A stretch of DNA of 64,000 nucleotides, from assembly GCA_944321165.1 (NCBI GenBank), contig CALUKE010000002.1, positions 1 through 64,000 of the forward strand, given 5' to 3'. A model generated the notes under the pieces. That model saw only the letters and a list, made by a program, of their open reading frames with translations, did no database searches and was not told the origin of the DNA. Source of the stretch: an uncultured Odoribacter sp. (lineage in GTDB: Bacteria > Bacteroidota > Bacteroidia > Bacteroidales > Marinifilaceae). Within the stretch, counting starts at the first letter, position 1. Each line of letters starts with the position of its first letter. Shown here in pieces: positions 17,150 through 26,845 of the stretch. Made by a program: the position numbers and the translations under genes.

Positions 17150-17188
17150 CGGGGAGGTTTGCATATTTGCAACCTCCCCGTTTTTTTT
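17150..17188 (+). terminator. Terminator of the riboflavin operon
   Basis: Perfect 10-base arms CGGGGAGGTT (17150-17159) and AACCTCCCCG (17171-17180), then eight Ts. It ends the rib operon just before the converging yidC gene. Confidence 0.92.
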
Positions 17189-17201
17189 ATCAGACCGAGT
17201 A

Positions 17202-19061
17202 TTACTTTTTAGCCTTCTTCTGTTGTTCTCTGAGGCGTTGTTGTTGCATTTTTTGCATTTCTTCCAACCGCTGCTGGAATTTTGATTTTTTGACCGGTTT
17301 GCTTTTGGCCAGTTCGATCTGTTTTAACAGTTTCTCGTCGTCTATGAATTTGCGGATAATCCAGGTTTGCAAGATCGTAATCAGGGTTGCGATGAAGTAA
17401 TAATAACTCAAACCGGATGAATAACTGTTGAAAATAAACAGGAACATGATCGGCATGATATACATCATGGTTTGCATGCCTTTCATTTGATCATTCTGCG
17501 GTTGATTCCTGTTGTTCATGATCATGTAGATGATGTTGGTGGCAGTCATTAGCAAACAGAACAGGCTGACATGGTTACCATAGAATGGAATGGTAAACGG
17601 CAGGGTGGCGATGGAATCGTAAGATGCCAAGTCTGATGCCCAGAGGAAACTTTGCTGTCTCAGTTCGATGGCTCCCGGGAAAAAATAGAACAGGGCAATC
17701 AGGATAGGCATTTGCAGTAACATGGGTAAACAGCCTCCCATGGGGTTTACGCCAGCCTGTTTGTATAGTTTCATGGTTGCCTGTTGGCGTTCCAGTGCTT
17801 TGTCTGCCGGATATTTTTTGGCGATTTCGTCAACCTGGGGCTTCAGTACCCGCATCCGGGCCTGTGACATATAGGATTTATAGGTAAGCGGGAACAGGAT
17901 CAGTTTGATGATCAGGGTTAACAACAGGATAATGATGCCGTAATTGAGGGAGGTGTGATTCTCCAGAAAATTGAAAATTGGAATGACGAAATACTTGTTG
18001 AACCAGGCAATCCATTTCCATCCCATATTGATGAGGTCTGGGAAATCCATTTCGTCTCCATACTCTTTTAATACTTTGTAAGAGTTCGGCCCGAAATAGA
18101 ACTGCATGTTATACTGTTCATTGGCTTGTCCATTGTATGGTAGCGGTATTTCGGCATAGACTTCTTTCAGGTATCCCTCTTTTTTGCTCATTTTCGATTT
18201 CAGTTCCACATCGCTGAAACCTTGGTCGCTGACTAAAATGGAGGAAAAAAACTGTTGTTTGAAATCGATCCACTGCACTTTGTTCGGGAGGGTCTCTTCC
18301 TTATCGGAGGTCAGAGACATGTTTTCCACGTCGTCCTCATTGAATTTGTAATAGATGCCGGTGTAACGGTTCTCGAAGTCCTTGCTTTTTTCCAGTTGGG
18401 GCATGTTGACTCCCCAAAACAAGGTGAGAAAAGAGGAATTCGATGCGATGACCTGTCCCAGATTGTGGGTAATAATCTGAAAGTCGGCCATATAACTGTC
18501 CGGTGACAGTTTGTAAACATATTCCAGGTAGCTTGTGCTATCCGCATAAAGACGCATGGAAAGTACCTGTTCGCCATTCTGGGCATTGAGTGTCGTAGCC
18601 GTCGTACTGGGGGTGAAAGCGAATTTTTCCGTATTGATTTGCTGATTTTGGGCATAAAAATTCAAACCGAAGGTATTTTCATCGGTTTGCCACAAAACCA
18701 GAGGCAATGAATCGTGTGTTCTGTATTCTTTCAGGTCCACATAAACAATCCGTCCACCTAAGGTACTGATGTGTAATTTGATTTTGTCGTTTTCCAGTGT
18801 GATGATTTTGTTGTCGACACTGTCCTGGAGAAAAACTGAATCAGTCTTCAAATTTTCTGATTGAAAGCCAGTCCCTTCCGCTTCCTGATTTTGTCGCTGT
18901 TGAAGGGCCAACTCTTGTGCTCTTTGTCGGTCTACCTGGGCGATCGAATCCTGTTTGCGCTGCATTTCCGCAAGCTCTTCCTTGCTGGGACGAGTGAAAT
19001 AGGAAAAGCCAATGAGTATGAGAAAAATGAGAACTAACCCGATAATGGTATTTTTATCCAT
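17202..19061 (-). CDS. yidC: Membrane protein insertase YidC
   Basis: Inserts and folds inner-membrane proteins, alone or with SecYEG. The 619-residue protein has an N-terminal TM anchor (NTIIGLVLIFLILIGFSYF), the large periplasmic beta-sandwich domain of Gram-negative YidC (about 60-340) and the conserved five-helix Oxa1 core from about 365 on. The core includes LILFPLTYKSYMSQARMRVLKPQ, NPMGGCLPMLLQMPILIALF and a final basic tail rich in K and Q. It lies 12 bases downstream of pyrG on the same strand, so the two are likely co-transcribed, and it converges on the riboflavin operon. Confidence 0.96.
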   Translation of the reverse strand: MDKNTIIGLVLIFLILIGFSYFTRPSKEELAEMQRKQDSIAQVDRQRAQELALQQRQNQEAEGTGFQSENLKTDSVFLQDSVDNKIITLENDKIKLHISTLGGRIVYVDLKEYRTHDSLPLVLWQTDENTFGLNFYAQNQQINTEKFAFTPSTTATTLNAQNGEQVLSMRLYADSTSYLEYVYKLSPDSYMADFQIITHNLGQVIASNSSFLTLFWGVNMPQLEKSKDFENRYTGIYYKFNEDDVENMSLTSDKEETLPNKVQWIDFKQQFFSSILVSDQGFSDVELKSKMSKKEGYLKEVYAEIPLPYNGQANEQYNMQFYFGPNSYKVLKEYGDEMDFPDLINMGWKWIAWFNKYFVIPIFNFLENHTSLNYGIIILLLTLIIKLILFPLTYKSYMSQARMRVLKPQVDEIAKKYPADKALERQQATMKLYKQAGVNPMGGCLPMLLQMPILIALFYFFPGAIELRQQSFLWASDLASYDSIATLPFTIPFYGNHVSLFCLLMTATNIIYMIMNNRNQPQNDQMKGMQTMMYIMPIMFLFIFNSYSSGLSYYYFIATLITILQTWIIRKFIDDEKLLKQIELAKSKPVKKSKFQQRLEEMQKMQQQRLREQQKKAKK

Positions 19062-19073
19062 AGGTTTTTAACT

Positions 19074-20690
<1,617 letters not shown>

Positions 20691-20702
20691 TTATCGAAGT
20701 TA

Positions 20703-20710
20703 CAAAGGTA
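20703..20710 (-). promoter_or_regulatory. Putative -7 element of pyrG-yidC
   Basis: TACCTTTG on the minus strand matches TAnnTTTG and lies about 34 bases upstream of the pyrG start. No clear -33 TTTG was found, so support is moderate. Confidence 0.4.
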
Positions 20711-20775
20711 ATAAATTAAAAGAGAAAAGGTGAAAAAGTAAATGGTAAAAGTAAAAGAAAAAGGAAGAAAATAAT

Positions 20776-20819
20776 AAACGCTTCGCCGATAGATTCCTGA
20801 AGATTTCGGCGAAGCGTTT
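20776..20819 (-). terminator. Terminator of the DUF349 gene
   Basis: Perfect 14-base arms AAACGCTTCGCCGA (20776-20789) and its complement (20806-20819) with a 16-base loop. On the minus strand it is followed by TTATTATTTTCTTCC. It lies 18 bases after the stop of the DUF349 gene. Confidence 0.85.
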
Positions 20820-20837
20820 GATGGTTGGGAGGATCGG

Positions 20838-22637
20838 TCAGATCAGACTGTCCAATGCTTTCAGTTTTTCCTGAAGCAAGGCTAATTTTTGTCTGGTTTT
20901 TTCGATCTTGGAATTCAATTCATTGATAAGCCCTTGGGATTTGTTGGATTTGGCAATGAATCCGATGTTGTTTTCCCAAGTGTTGACATCTGTTTCCAGC
21001 TGTTTGATTTTAGAAACTAATTTTTCTCTTTCGTTGATGATCTTGTATTCTTTGTTTTCTCCGGCGTCTAAAGAAGAGAGTTTTGCCCGGAATCTTTCCA
21101 AATCCCTGTCGAATTCATCCAGGTTCAGCTTGTCGAACCATTCGTTGATGATGTTTCTGAATTCTTCCTGAATCGAGTCTTTGAACTTGATGGGAACAAA
21201 TCCGATCTCTGCCCAGCGGGTCTGGAAACCTTTCAGTTTTTCGACATCTTCTTCTGAATTTCCGGACAAGACGAATTGACGAGCTTCTTCGATGATCGCC
21301 TTTTTCAATGCCAGGTTCTTCTCCTGTTCTGCATCGATATCCTTGAAATGAGCATTCTTGTTATTGAAGAAAGTGTCACAGGCTGCCCGGAAACGAGCCC
21401 ATACCTTGTTTGAATATTTTTTTGGTGCAGGACCGATTTTTTTCCATTCTTTCTGGTAGGAAATAATTTTATCGGTGGTCGTTTTCCATTCGGTACTGTC
21501 TTTGATCGCTTCTACTTTTTCGCACAGTTTGATCTTGAGTTCCAGATTTTTTTCCTGTTCAACAGCCAGGTTCTTGTAAAATTCCCGTTTCCGGTCGAAA
21601 AACGTGTCGCAAGAAGAGCGGAAGCGTTTGTAGATTTTGTTCCGTTCTTTCTGTGGGATTGTTCCGGAGTGTTTCCATTCCTCCTGCAGATCGATGATAT
21701 TCTGGGTAGCGGTGTTCCATTCGGAGATGGAGTGATATTCTCCGGCCGCAATGGCAGCCGCTTTTTCACAAATCTCTTCTTTGACTTTCAGGTTGTCTTC
21801 CTGTTCCTGTTTCAACGACTCGAAGAAATGATGGTATTTCTCATTGATCTGGCCGGTTGCATTTTTGAATCGCTCCCAAAGAGGTTCTTTCTGTTCTTTG
21901 GGGATCGGACCGATCTCTTTCCACTGAGAATGCAACAGTTGCAATTGTTTGAATGCTCCGGCGATGTCGTTGTTTTCCAACAATTTTTCCGCTTCTTCAC
22001 AGAGTGCGATTTTGGCATCCAGATTGCGTTTGAGGTCCAGGTCACGCAACTCCTTGTTGATCTTGATATAGTTATAAAAATTTTCTACGTGGTGGTGATA
22101 GGTCTCCAATAAGCCGTTCAACTGTCCTTGGGGTACCAGACCGGTGTTACGCCAACGTTCCTGTAAATCTCTGAATTCCTGGAAAGTTTTATCCAAAGCT
22201 TCTTCTTTCTGCACCAGTGCTTTTAATTCTTCAATGATGCCGAGTTTGATTTTCAGGTTTTCCTCGCGTTCTGCTTCGGTTTGACGGGCAATAGCCGTTT
22301 TTTTGTCTTTATAGAGCTTGTATAAGGCATTGAAACGATCTCGGCTGTCATTTTTATATTCGAAATCTTCCGGTTTGTCGCCGTCGGATGTGAATATAGC
22401 CAATGCTTCTTCATACTCCTTTTTGTACTGAGCTTCGAAAATTTCCGGTAATCCTTCCATGATCTCTTTGATTGCAGTAACCGGGTAATCATTCACCAGT
22501 TTTTGTATCTGGCGGATGATTTCTTCCGTATTCAGCGTAGAAAAATCAATGGTAGGAAGCTCCTTGTTAATACCATTTTCTAAGATTTCCGGATTTTTAA
22601 TTTCCTTTTCCGGGGTTTGCCTGTTGTCTTGCTCCAT
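20838..22637 (-). CDS. DUF349-repeat protein
   Basis: A 599-residue, highly charged, all-helical cytoplasmic protein built from repeated ~70-residue DUF349 units. Each has the pattern LQEEWK...G.IP...RNKIYKRFR..CDTFF.. (for example near residues 150-190, 225-260, 310-345, 380-420 and 455-495). A C-terminal coiled coil (INEREKLVSKIKQLETDVNTW onward) ends the protein. There is no signal peptide or membrane segment. The repeats are conserved in Bacteroidetes, but the biochemical role is not established as far as I know. It is single-gene, with its own terminator, divergent from the acyltransferase gene. Confidence 0.9.
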   Translation of the reverse strand: MEQDNRQTPEKEIKNPEILENGINKELPTIDFSTLNTEEIIRQIQKLVNDYPVTAIKEIMEGLPEIFEAQYKKEYEEALAIFTSDGDKPEDFEYKNDSRDRFNALYKLYKDKKTAIARQTEAEREENLKIKLGIIEELKALVQKEEALDKTFQEFRDLQERWRNTGLVPQGQLNGLLETYHHHVENFYNYIKINKELRDLDLKRNLDAKIALCEEAEKLLENNDIAGAFKQLQLLHSQWKEIGPIPKEQKEPLWERFKNATGQINEKYHHFFESLKQEQEDNLKVKEEICEKAAAIAAGEYHSISEWNTATQNIIDLQEEWKHSGTIPQKERNKIYKRFRSSCDTFFDRKREFYKNLAVEQEKNLELKIKLCEKVEAIKDSTEWKTTTDKIISYQKEWKKIGPAPKKYSNKVWARFRAACDTFFNNKNAHFKDIDAEQEKNLALKKAIIEEARQFVLSGNSEEDVEKLKGFQTRWAEIGFVPIKFKDSIQEEFRNIINEWFDKLNLDEFDRDLERFRAKLSSLDAGENKEYKIINEREKLVSKIKQLETDVNTWENNIGFIAKSNKSQGLINELNSKIEKTRQKLALLQEKLKALDSLI

Positions 22638-22869
22638 AGTTTGTCAGCAGTTAAATGTTCACGTATCAATGGAATATCTTTCAAACATCTGCTTTTTGTT
22701 CTCGAAAGTTTTGGAAAAATCAAGCCGGATGCATTTTTTGTTCCATTGAACAGACGAAAATAGTTAATTTTTCTGAGAAAGACAAATTTTGAATTTGCCT
22801 TTCTTCATAAATAATGGATTCTTCTCTGAGATTTGCAATGGGGGATTTCAAATTTTGCGAGAAAGCTGT

Positions 22870-22877
22870 TATCTTTG
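22870..22877 (+). promoter_or_regulatory. Putative -7 element of the acyltransferase-glycosyltransferase pair
   Basis: TATCTTTG matches TAnnTTTG and lies 23-30 bases upstream of the ATG at 22900. The nearest TTTG (22854-22857) is too close for a normal -33 box, so the call is tentative. Confidence 0.4.
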
Positions 22878-22899
22878 AGTCTTAAAATTAGAATGATCG

Positions 22900-23766
22900 A
22901 TGAATTATTTGTTGTATGCTTTCCTTTGGATATTGGGTTTATGGCCTCTATGGATGTTGTATGTTTTTTCAGATATTTGTTATTATCTGATTTATTATCT
23001 GTTGCGTTATCGGAGGAAAGTGGTGCGTATGAATTTGCGGCGTGCTTTCCCGGAAAAATCGATTGAGGAGATTGTAGAGATCGAAAAAAAATATTACCGG
23101 CATTTGTGTGATCTGTTTGTGGAAATGTATAAGATGTGGCATATGTCGGAAAAGCAGATTCGGAAAAGGTGTCATTTTGTCAATCCGGAAGTTATACAGG
23201 ATTGTCTGGAGCAGGGGAAAAGTGTGGTTGTTGTATTGGGGCATTATGGCAATTGGGAATGGATGTCGTCTTACAGTTTGTGGATGCCCCGAAACATCGA
23301 TTTTTTTACTTTGTATAAGCCTTTGCACAGTCGGGTGATTGATAAGATGATGTTTCATCTTCGTTCCCGTTTCGGTGCAAAGCCGATTCCAAAGAATGAT
23401 GTTTTGCGCTGGATAGTGAAGGATCGAAGGGAAGGTCGCCAGTTCCTGGCGGCTTTTATCGGGGATCAGACTCCGAATAAAAACAATTTGAATTTTTGGA
23501 TGGAGTTTTTGAATCAGGATACTGCGGTATTGGTCGGTACGGAAAAGATTGCACGTAAATACAATCTGCCGGTTGTATCTTTGAAGATGGTGAAAGTGAG
23601 ACGTGGATACTATGAGGTTCGTTTCGTAAATGTCTGTTCCGATCCGGTTTCTTTGGAGGAGGGAGAACTGACACGTCGCCATACCCGTCTGTTGGAACAA
23701 TATATCCGGGAGGTTCCGGAGTTGTGGCTGTGGTCGCACAGACGCTGGAAGCATACAAGAGAATGA
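22900..23766 (+). CDS. Lysophospholipid / lipid A-type acyltransferase (LpxL/HtrB family)
   Basis: Inner-membrane acyltransferase of the LpxL/LpxM type that would add a secondary acyl chain to a lipid A precursor. The catalytic H-x4-E/D motif is GHYGNWEW (His near residue 114). An N-terminal TM segment lies at about 4-30, and the family signatures FIGDQTPNKNN (about 187-197) and ELWLWSHRRWKH at the end are present. Length, 288 residues, is normal. A glycosyltransferase follows 18 bases later, suggesting a small envelope-synthesis operon. The exact acceptor cannot be told from sequence. Confidence 0.9.
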   Translation: MNYLLYAFLWILGLWPLWMLYVFSDICYYLIYYLLRYRRKVVRMNLRRAFPEKSIEEIVEIEKKYYRHLCDLFVEMYKMWHMSEKQIRKRCHFVNPEVIQDCLEQGKSVVVVLGHYGNWEWMSSYSLWMPRNIDFFTLYKPLHSRVIDKMMFHLRSRFGAKPIPKNDVLRWIVKDRREGRQFLAAFIGDQTPNKNNLNFWMEFLNQDTAVLVGTEKIARKYNLPVVSLKMVKVRRGYYEVRFVNVCSDPVSLEEGELTRRHTRLLEQYIREVPELWLWSHRRWKHTRE

Positions 23767-23784
23767 CACAAGAAATGTGAAAAA

Positions 23785-24786
23785 ATGGAGCGGGTTGCTG
23801 TTATTATTTTGAATTGGAATGGAGAAAAGCTGTTGAAGGAGTTTTTACCTTCGGTGGTTCGGAATACAAATCCGGAATATGGACGGGTTATTGTTGCGGA
23901 TAATGCTTCGTCCGATGGATCGCTTGTGCTGTTGGAAAAGGAATTTCCGGAAGTAGAAGTGATACGTTTCCCGCAAAATTATGGTTTTGCCGGGGGATAT
24001 AATCGGGCTATCGATCTTGTCGAGGCCGAGGTCGTGGTACTGTTGAACAGTGATGTGGAAGTGGCTCCGGGGTGGTTGGAACCCTTGGTGGCATTGTTGG
24101 AGTCGGAACAGGAGGTGGTTGCCGTTCAACCGAAGATATTGTCTTATAAGGATCGGAATCGTTTTGAATATGCCGGTGCGTGTGGTGGTTTTATAGATGC
24201 CTATGGCTTTCCTTTTTGTCGGGGACGAATTTTTCATGTTACAGAGCAGGATCAAGGACAGTATGAATCGCTTCGGGAAGTTTTCTGGTGCAGCGGTGCT
24301 GCTCTGTGTATCCGACGGGAACATTATTTGCAGGCCGGTGGATTGGATGAACGCTTCTTTGCGCACATGGAAGAAATTGATTTGTGTTGGCGGATTCGTA
24401 ATGCCGGCGGGAAGCTGAAAGTGCAGCCGGCATCGGTGGTATATCATCTGGGGGGCGGTTCTCTGCCGATGAATCATCCCAGAAAGTTATTTTTGAATTA
24501 TCGAAACAATCTTCTGATGTTGTATAAAAATCTGGATTCTCGTCGGGGCAAGCGGGTGTTGTGTAAGCGTCGTTTTCTCGATTTGGCTGCAGGGCTTGTA
24601 TTTTTACTGAAAGGAGAATTTTCAAATGTAAGGTCTCTGATCCGTGCCTATCGGGAATTCCGGGAAATGAAGAAATTTTATACGCCTTCACCTTTGTTCC
24701 GGGAAGATGATTGCATTTATCCGGGATGCCTTGTCTTTGATTTTTATATCAAAGGCATACGTGCTTTTTCACAGTTGTGGAAATAA
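23785..24786 (+). CDS. Family 2 glycosyltransferase
   Basis: GT-A fold inverting glycosyltransferase. The N-terminus VAVIILNWNGEKLLKEFLPSV and IVADNASSDGSLVLL are the GT2 nucleotide-sugar binding part. VVLLNSDVEVAPGWLEPLV carries the DXD-like SDVE, and SGAALCIRREHYLQAGGLDERFF with EEIDLCWRIRNAGGKL form the acceptor-side motif (ED/EExDLxxR). The 333-residue protein resembles rhamnosyl-type GT2 enzymes, with a C-terminal amphipathic/hydrophobic segment (about 255-270). It is probably co-transcribed with the acyltransferase. Donor and acceptor are unknown. Confidence 0.9.
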   Translation: MERVAVIILNWNGEKLLKEFLPSVVRNTNPEYGRVIVADNASSDGSLVLLEKEFPEVEVIRFPQNYGFAGGYNRAIDLVEAEVVVLLNSDVEVAPGWLEPLVALLESEQEVVAVQPKILSYKDRNRFEYAGACGGFIDAYGFPFCRGRIFHVTEQDQGQYESLREVFWCSGAALCIRREHYLQAGGLDERFFAHMEEIDLCWRIRNAGGKLKVQPASVVYHLGGGSLPMNHPRKLFLNYRNNLLMLYKNLDSRRGKRVLCKRRFLDLAAGLVFLLKGEFSNVRSLIRAYREFREMKKFYTPSPLFREDDCIYPGCLVFDFYIKGIRAFSQLWK

Positions 24787-24806
24787 ACTTTTATAGCCTA
24801 CTTTTG
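24775..24806 (+). promoter_or_regulatory. Promoter of the sigma factor operon
   Basis: TTG at 24775-24777 and TACTTTTG at 24799-24806, 21 bases apart, fit the Bacteroidetes housekeeping promoter. It overlaps the end of the glycosyltransferase gene. A transcript starting near 24812 favours the ATG at 24841 over 24820. Confidence 0.55.
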
Positions 24807-24840
24807 TCTAAATTGTAAAATGTGGGAAAAAGAGGAATTC

Positions 24841-25398
24841 ATGGAAATAGTAGAGGATGGTTATATTATTGGGTTATTGCGAGAAAAACAGGAACAAAAG
24901 GCGTTTCGTTTGCTGGTCGACAAATATAAAGAGCGTTTGTATTGGCATATTCGGAAAATTGTGATCAGTCATGAGGATACGGATGATCTGTTGCAGAATG
25001 TGTTTTTGAAAATTTGGCAAGGACTGGAAGAATTCCGCAATGATTCGAAATTATATACGTGGATGTATCGGATCGCCACAAATGAGGCACTTAATTTTTT
25101 GAGTGAGAAGAATCGGAAGGTATACGGGAATAGCGATGAAATTTCGGTATATTTGGAAAATACTTTGGAAAGTGAAGTTTATTTTAGTGGGGACAAGATT
25201 CAAAAGGAATTACAGAAGGCCATTTTGACATTGTCCGAACGTCAGCGTCTGGTTTTTAATATGAAATATTTTGATGATCTTTCTTATGAGGATATGGCTG
25301 CAGTGTTGGGGGTGGCTGTAGGTACCTTGAAAGCGACTTATCACAATGCGGTAAAAAAAATAGAGGAAAGTCTTAAAATCGTGGATGTTTTAAATTGA
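24841..25398 (+). CDS. ECF RNA polymerase sigma factor
   Basis: Sigma-70 family extracytoplasmic-function sigma factor of about 185 residues. Region 2 is FRLLVDKYKERLYWHIRKIV...DTDDLLQNVFLKIWQGL and YTWMYRIATNEALNFL. Region 4 is LSERQRLVFNMKYFDDLSYEDMAAVLGVAVGTLKATYHNAVKKI. I chose 24841 (MEIVEDGY) because the predicted transcript would leave only about 8 bases before 24820 and because GAGGA lies just upstream of 24841. It differs from the SusC-linked sigma factor at 55705, having no FecR or SusC behind it. The next two genes, 4 and 11 bases downstream, encode a small membrane protein and a Spy-like periplasmic protein, so an envelope-stress role is inferred. Confidence 0.92.
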   Translation: MEIVEDGYIIGLLREKQEQKAFRLLVDKYKERLYWHIRKIVISHEDTDDLLQNVFLKIWQGLEEFRNDSKLYTWMYRIATNEALNFLSEKNRKVYGNSDEISVYLENTLESEVYFSGDKIQKELQKAILTLSERQRLVFNMKYFDDLSYEDMAAVLGVAVGTLKATYHNAVKKIEESLKIVDVLN

Positions 25399-25402
25399 TA
25401 GG

Positions 25403-25786
25403 ATGATGGATGATTTTAGCGATAAATACAGAAAGAAAAATCCATTCAGTGTACCGGATGGATATTTCGACAATTTGACGGAACGGATCGTCAAGCAGGT
25501 GAAAAAACAGGAAAAGGCGGAAAAAAACAGTTCGCCGCTTCGGAAGGTACGGCTTTACATGGGTGTAGCGGCAGGTTTTCTGTTGGCTCTGTTTGTTTTA
25601 CAGATTCTTTTTTGGGGAATTCAGGACTATTCCCAGAAAGAACGGCAGGAAAACAGTCAGTTGGTAGTGGAAATGGAAGAGGAGGATATATTTGACAGCC
25701 ATTTTAATCCGACCACTGAAGAAATTATTGAATATTTGGTGGCAGAATCGGATAATTACGATTTGATTCTGGCTACGATTAACTGA
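25403..25786 (+). CDS. Small single-TM protein, candidate anti-sigma partner
   Basis: A 127-residue protein with a cytoplasmic N-terminal part containing NPFSVPDGYFDNLTERIVKQV (about 12-32), one TM segment (about 52-73, MGVAAGFLLALFVLQILFW) and an acidic periplasmic tail. The motif PF.VP.GYFDNL followed by a single TM recurs in short proteins encoded directly after ECF sigma factors in Bacteroidetes. It lies 4 bases after the sigma gene and 11 before the next. Topology and position fit an anti-sigma factor, although it shows no classical zinc anti-sigma or FecR motif, so this role is inference. Confidence 0.7.
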   Translation: MMDDFSDKYRKKNPFSVPDGYFDNLTERIVKQVKKQEKAEKNSSPLRKVRLYMGVAAGFLLALFVLQILFWGIQDYSQKERQENSQLVVEMEEEDIFDSHFNPTTEEIIEYLVAESDNYDLILATIN

Positions 25787-25797
25787 GACAGAAAGAT

Positions 25798-26250
25798 ATG
25801 ATAAAGCGTATTATTGGAATCGGGGTTTTGTTATTGCTGGTTGGAGGTGTGTTTGCTCAGGGAAAGTTGACCGATGCGAAATGGAAAGAATTTGAGGCAC
25901 AAAAAGTGGCTTTTTTTACGAAGGAGCTGGATTTGACTCCGGAAGAAGCAGCTATTTTCTGGCCACTGTATAATGAGATGCAGAAGAAAACAGAACTGAT
26001 TGAGCAGGGAATTCGGAAAAATTATCGGGAAATAAAGGAGGCTCAGAATGTAACGGAAAAACAGTATATGGAGGCTGTTTTGAAAATGTTGGGAGAAGAT
26101 GAACGGATACAAAAGGTAAAAAAAGAGTATTATCAAAAAATGTTGGAGGCATTGCCGGCTTCGAAGATATGGAAGTTAAACGAGGCTGAGCGAAAATTCC
26201 GCCACCAATTGTTTGAAAAATTGCGTAAAGAGTCCTGTCGGCCGAAATAA
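25798..26250 (+). CDS. Spy/CpxP-like periplasmic protein
   Basis: A 150-residue exported helical protein. The signal peptide is IIGIGVLLLLVGGVFAQG. The mature part has LTPEEAAIFWPLYNEMQKK (about 41-59), resembling the LTxxQ helices of Spy/CpxP-type periplasmic chaperone/sensor proteins, and ends in a basic helix. It is third in the sigma factor operon, 11 bases after the small membrane protein, and is followed by the tRNA-Ser promoter. A role in sensing misfolded protein or metal stress for the sigma system is inferred from the family and the context. Confidence 0.7.
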   Translation: MIKRIIGIGVLLLLVGGVFAQGKLTDAKWKEFEAQKVAFFTKELDLTPEEAAIFWPLYNEMQKKTELIEQGIRKNYREIKEAQNVTEKQYMEAVLKMLGEDERIQKVKKEYYQKMLEALPASKIWKLNEAERKFRHQLFEKLRKESCRPK

Positions 26251-26272
26251 TCTAAAAAAAAGCAGACGAAAG

Positions 26273-26304
26273 TTTGCAACTTTACCGAAAAGGAACTACT
26301 TTTG
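26273..26304 (+). promoter_or_regulatory. Promoter of tRNA-Ser
   Basis: TTTG at 26273-26276 and TACTTTTG at 26297-26304, 20 bases apart, match the Bacteroidetes consensus well. They sit 28 bases upstream of the mature tRNA. Confidence 0.75.
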
Positions 26305-26332
26305 CCCTCGCAATTCAGCACAGAGCATTCCT

Positions 26333-26419
26333 GGAGGGATGGGTGAGTGGCTGAAACCAACAGTTTGCTAAACTGTCGTACGGGTTACTGTACCGGGGGT
26401 TCGAATCCCCCTCCCTCCG
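26333..26419 (+). tRNA. tRNA-Ser (GCT anticodon)
   Basis: Acceptor arms GGAGGGA (26333-26339) and TCCCTCC (26412-26418) pair fully, with discriminator G at 26419. The anticodon loop TTGCTAA between ACAGT and ACTGT gives GCT. A long variable arm (CGTACGGGTTACTGTACCG) and the T arm GGGGGTTCGAATCCCCC mark it as a type II serine tRNA. CCA is not encoded. Confidence 0.95.
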
Positions 26420-26450
26420 CTGAATATACTGGACAGAAATGGTCAGTAAA

Positions 26451-26497
26451 CGGACAAAAGCTGCGAATCAATGATTTGTGGCTTTTTTTATTGTCCG
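26451..26497 (+). terminator. Terminator hairpin after tRNA-Ser
   Basis: Arms 26458-26470 and 26472-26484 pair (with G-T wobbles; the innermost bases form the loop) and are followed by seven Ts. An outer pair CGGACAA (26451-26457) and TTGTCCG (26491-26497) encloses the whole structure. Confidence 0.65.
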
Positions 26498-26810
26498 AAA
26501 GTCCGCCTTCCAAGACTTCAAAAATACCGAAAAGACAAAGTTTCGTTACTAAATCGTTTCCTGTTTACCACCAGACAAAAGCGATAACGATTTGTCTAAA
26601 AATGATCAGATAATGACTGGATTAGTCCATAGTCTGCATGGCTTAGAAACGAGAGGTGAAAAGTAGTTTATTATTCGGTATTATGCAGATCGTAGAGGTA
26701 TATATAGATTGTTTTCTCCTTTTATCATGATGTATTCAGCTTTCAACCGAAGCCGTTCATAATAATTTTTCAAATAACAGGTGGTACTTCTTCGTATGTT
26801 TTAAAAGAAA
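26498..26810. other. Intergenic stretch with no recognisable gene
   Basis: No frame here is longer than a few dozen codons with family resemblance. Apart from the promoter of the next gene I see nothing. A scar of an old integration next to the tRNA cannot be excluded, but I found no repeat of the tRNA 3' end. Confidence 0.5.
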
Positions 26811-26814
26811 ACTG

Positions 26815-26822
26815 TATTTTTG
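26815..26822 (+). promoter_or_regulatory. Putative -7 element for the 26846 lipoprotein
   Basis: TATTTTTG matches TAnnTTTG 24 bases before the start codon. No clear -33 box was found. Confidence 0.45.
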
Positions 26823-26845
26823 AATGAAAGTAAAATTATAACTAG

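Noticed and set aside
26347..26613. 88-codon frame starting inside tRNA-Ser
   Set aside because: It begins within the tRNA and runs through the terminator hairpin, so it is not a credible gene.
26333..26845. tRNA-Ser as attachment site of an element in this window
   Set aside because: No integrase lies nearby and the tRNA 3' end is not repeated within the flanking sequence.
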